Both the position numbers and the translations under genes were made by a program. DNA of 64,000 nt, from assembly GCF_949628265.1 (NCBI RefSeq), contig NC_088786.1, positions 4,650,001 through 4,714,000 on the forward strand. Direction: 5' to 3'. The stretch comes from Cloeon dipterum. Lineage: Eukaryota > Arthropoda > Insecta > Ephemeroptera > Baetidae. This document shows, piece after piece, positions 62,263 through 64,000 of this stretch. Each line of letters opens with the position of its first letter. The stretch's first letter is position 1. The notes beneath the pieces were generated by a model. The model was not told the DNA's origin and ran no database searches. It was given only the letters and a program-made list of their open reading frames with translations.

Positions 62263-63107
62263 ATGGAAGTTGAAGCCATGGGCAGGCCAACTGAGACGAA
62301 ATTGCGGTCATGGCTGATTGTAGTAGCTGGATTTGTGATCAATGGTCTGATGTTCGGAACAATTAACTCCTACAGTGCAATGTACTTTGCACCGCAACGA
62401 ATTTTCATGCTAACGGAGTCACAGACACTTCTTACAAAACTTGTAATTATATTATATGACTCCCACTTTTAAAAATTAATTTTATTTTAACATATAAGCG
62501 ATCGGGGACTATATTAAAATTAAAATCTTATCAATGCAGCAAAAGCATTATTTTACTGACAGCAATTAACACGTATGGCTGAGTATAAAAACAAAAACGC
62601 TTAGAGGGAAAAAACCAAACACAAATAATAAATAAATTTCGGAAAACTAGCGCCTAAAAAAATCTTTTTATGCACGTACGCCATACACGTGTTCTCAAAC
62701 CAAAAATTGTCAAAAGCCTAAACCACCAACGGAGCGTAAAGTGATTTTCTTTGTGATAAAGCGGATGTCTGACAGTTTGGTTAGTAAGCTTTGTTCGCTA
62801 AGCCTGGCTACACGTGTATTGATATTAAGGTGATTGCAAGGAAACAAAAAGCAATTTGAATTACACACTCTGCCTCGTGACAAAAAACTAAATCATAAAA
62901 AAATTATCTAGAAAATTATTTAACAACACATTCAAACTGTCCATTTTTTCAGCTCTGGTAGTTGTTTCTTTGAGCTTGGGAATGACTTTCGCCTTCTCAA
63001 TCATCGCTGGCATTTTAATAGACCAGTTTGGCTACAAGACAACTGCAATTATAGGAGAAAGCCTATGTCTAATCGGCATGTTCTCCTCATCATTTTTGAT
63101 CCACCAT
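62263..63107 (+). pseudogene. Two-exon SLC16 relic b (M3 type)
   Basis: Exon 1 at 62263-62442 and exon 2 at 62953-63107, almost the same as relic a, with the same one-base loss in exon 1, the same added codon in exon 2 and the same missing exons 3-7. The exon 2 donor has changed from GCAAGT to GCCAGT, which would further weaken splicing. A glycine in exon 2 is changed (IIGESLCL). Confidence 0.8.
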
Positions 63108-64000
63108 GCCAGTTTTATCAAGTCTACCTTTTCCTGCAGAATAAATCATAGATTTTCCAACAACATTTTCAAATAAAAATGCGGAAATTAAGCAAGTTCT
63201 CGCACGTGCAAAATGTTATCGCTTTTTCTTAACACCCTGTTTGAATAACGGTTGAAGCAATTACCTTGAATGCTACATCAAACAGTCAGTAAAAGCTCAC
63301 AGTTGCTTGTTATTTACTACTCACCATGCTTCGCAAATTGCAAAGCATTTTTCAAGGTAGTCACAGTTGATGATGAAAATGGTGTGTGTAGTTAAAATAT
63401 GAAATGCTGAAAAATTATGCAAAAGCATCTAACTGTTGACATTAAAACAAATTATCCTGATGGCAACATGTATACGTTTATTTTCTAAAATTTATATTTT
63501 ACAGAGTAGAAGGAAACCTGAACATGAATTTATTATAAATCAATGTTAGTTCACATGTATCATGTTTTATGTATAATCATTCCACCTCAATAATTTCTAG
63601 AAATAAAAACCTGAATAAAATTGTCGCTCCAAACGCAGCAATCTGAGCAGACAATCTAGAAGTAAAAAAACAGGCGTGAACTTTCAGTTGTTGTTCTACT
63701 CGACTTGAATCAAAACTATAACTGCTCTTGACACCGCTTAGAATTACATCGCGCACTGCGCTGTCTCTTCGCGTAAATAGTAATTATTTTAAGTGCTTGG
63801 CAAAATAATTTTTGACAGAGCTCAGCGGACACTCACCTGCACTATCAGAGAAGACAATTGACAAAACGTAGGCTCTCCTGGGGTTTGCCGGAAAAACACG
63901 CTATTCAAAACTTCAAAGCCTTTTGCTTTCAATGAAATAACTGATGTGAAATTTTTCTGAACTGCTTAAAAATTTAAATCTGTAAAGCTTTTACCTTTTA
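63108..64000. other. Start of a further array block
   Basis: Continues to match the spacers after M3 and relic a up to the window edge. An M4/M5-type gene is expected beyond the right end. Confidence 0.6.

Overview
The window is arthropod, most likely insect, genomic DNA. It has spliced protein genes with short GT-AG introns (many of 50-100 bases), AT-rich intergenic DNA and metazoan gene families. The lineage cannot be fixed from the sequence. All gene models below were spliced by hand; exon phases add up in every intact model.

Layout. Bases 1-6940 hold no gene I can support. Bases 7009-19390 carry two minus-strand transporters of the SLC18B1 (vesicular polyamine transporter-like) branch of the major facilitator superfamily. 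They are head-to-tail tandem duplicates with almost the same exon lengths. Bases 20860-25500 are quiet. Bases 25533-36943 are a dense plus-strand run of five unrelated housekeeping or signalling genes: sulfide:quinone oxidoreductase, coatomer zeta, a Gs-class G protein alpha subunit of the insect G-alpha-f type, a THAP zinc-finger protein, and the pyruvate dehydrogenase E1 alpha subunit. Two of them, SQOR and PDHA, are mitochondrial enzymes with visible presequences.

From 37678 to the right edge the window is a tandem array of SLC16 (monocarboxylate transporter) genes on the plus strand. Four are intact: M1 37678-40820, M3 46434-48786, M4 51177-54122 and M5 58458-61696. There is one full-length pseudogene (M2, 43063-45732), two identical-looking two-exon relics (54777-55604 and 62263-63107) and two loose exon fragments (41181-41400 and 42896-43050). 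The flanks show that the array grew by block duplication: M1 with the start of M3 was copied to give M2, and an M3-type plus M4-type pair was copied at least twice, the last copy running off the window. Shared deletion junctions, a shared GC-AG intron and a near-identical tract between M4 and M5 allow the order of events to be read.

Most notable: a 64-base perfect direct repeat bracketing a captured SLC16 exon piece inside a 1.25 kb insertion; a truncated transporter with a shared microhomology junction that was itself duplicated; conserved GC-AG introns of 53-57 bases; a dispersed repeat, three copies in introns of transporter genes, with a conserved reading frame; a G alpha subunit with an altered P-loop; and possible alternative exons in PDHA and coatomer zeta.
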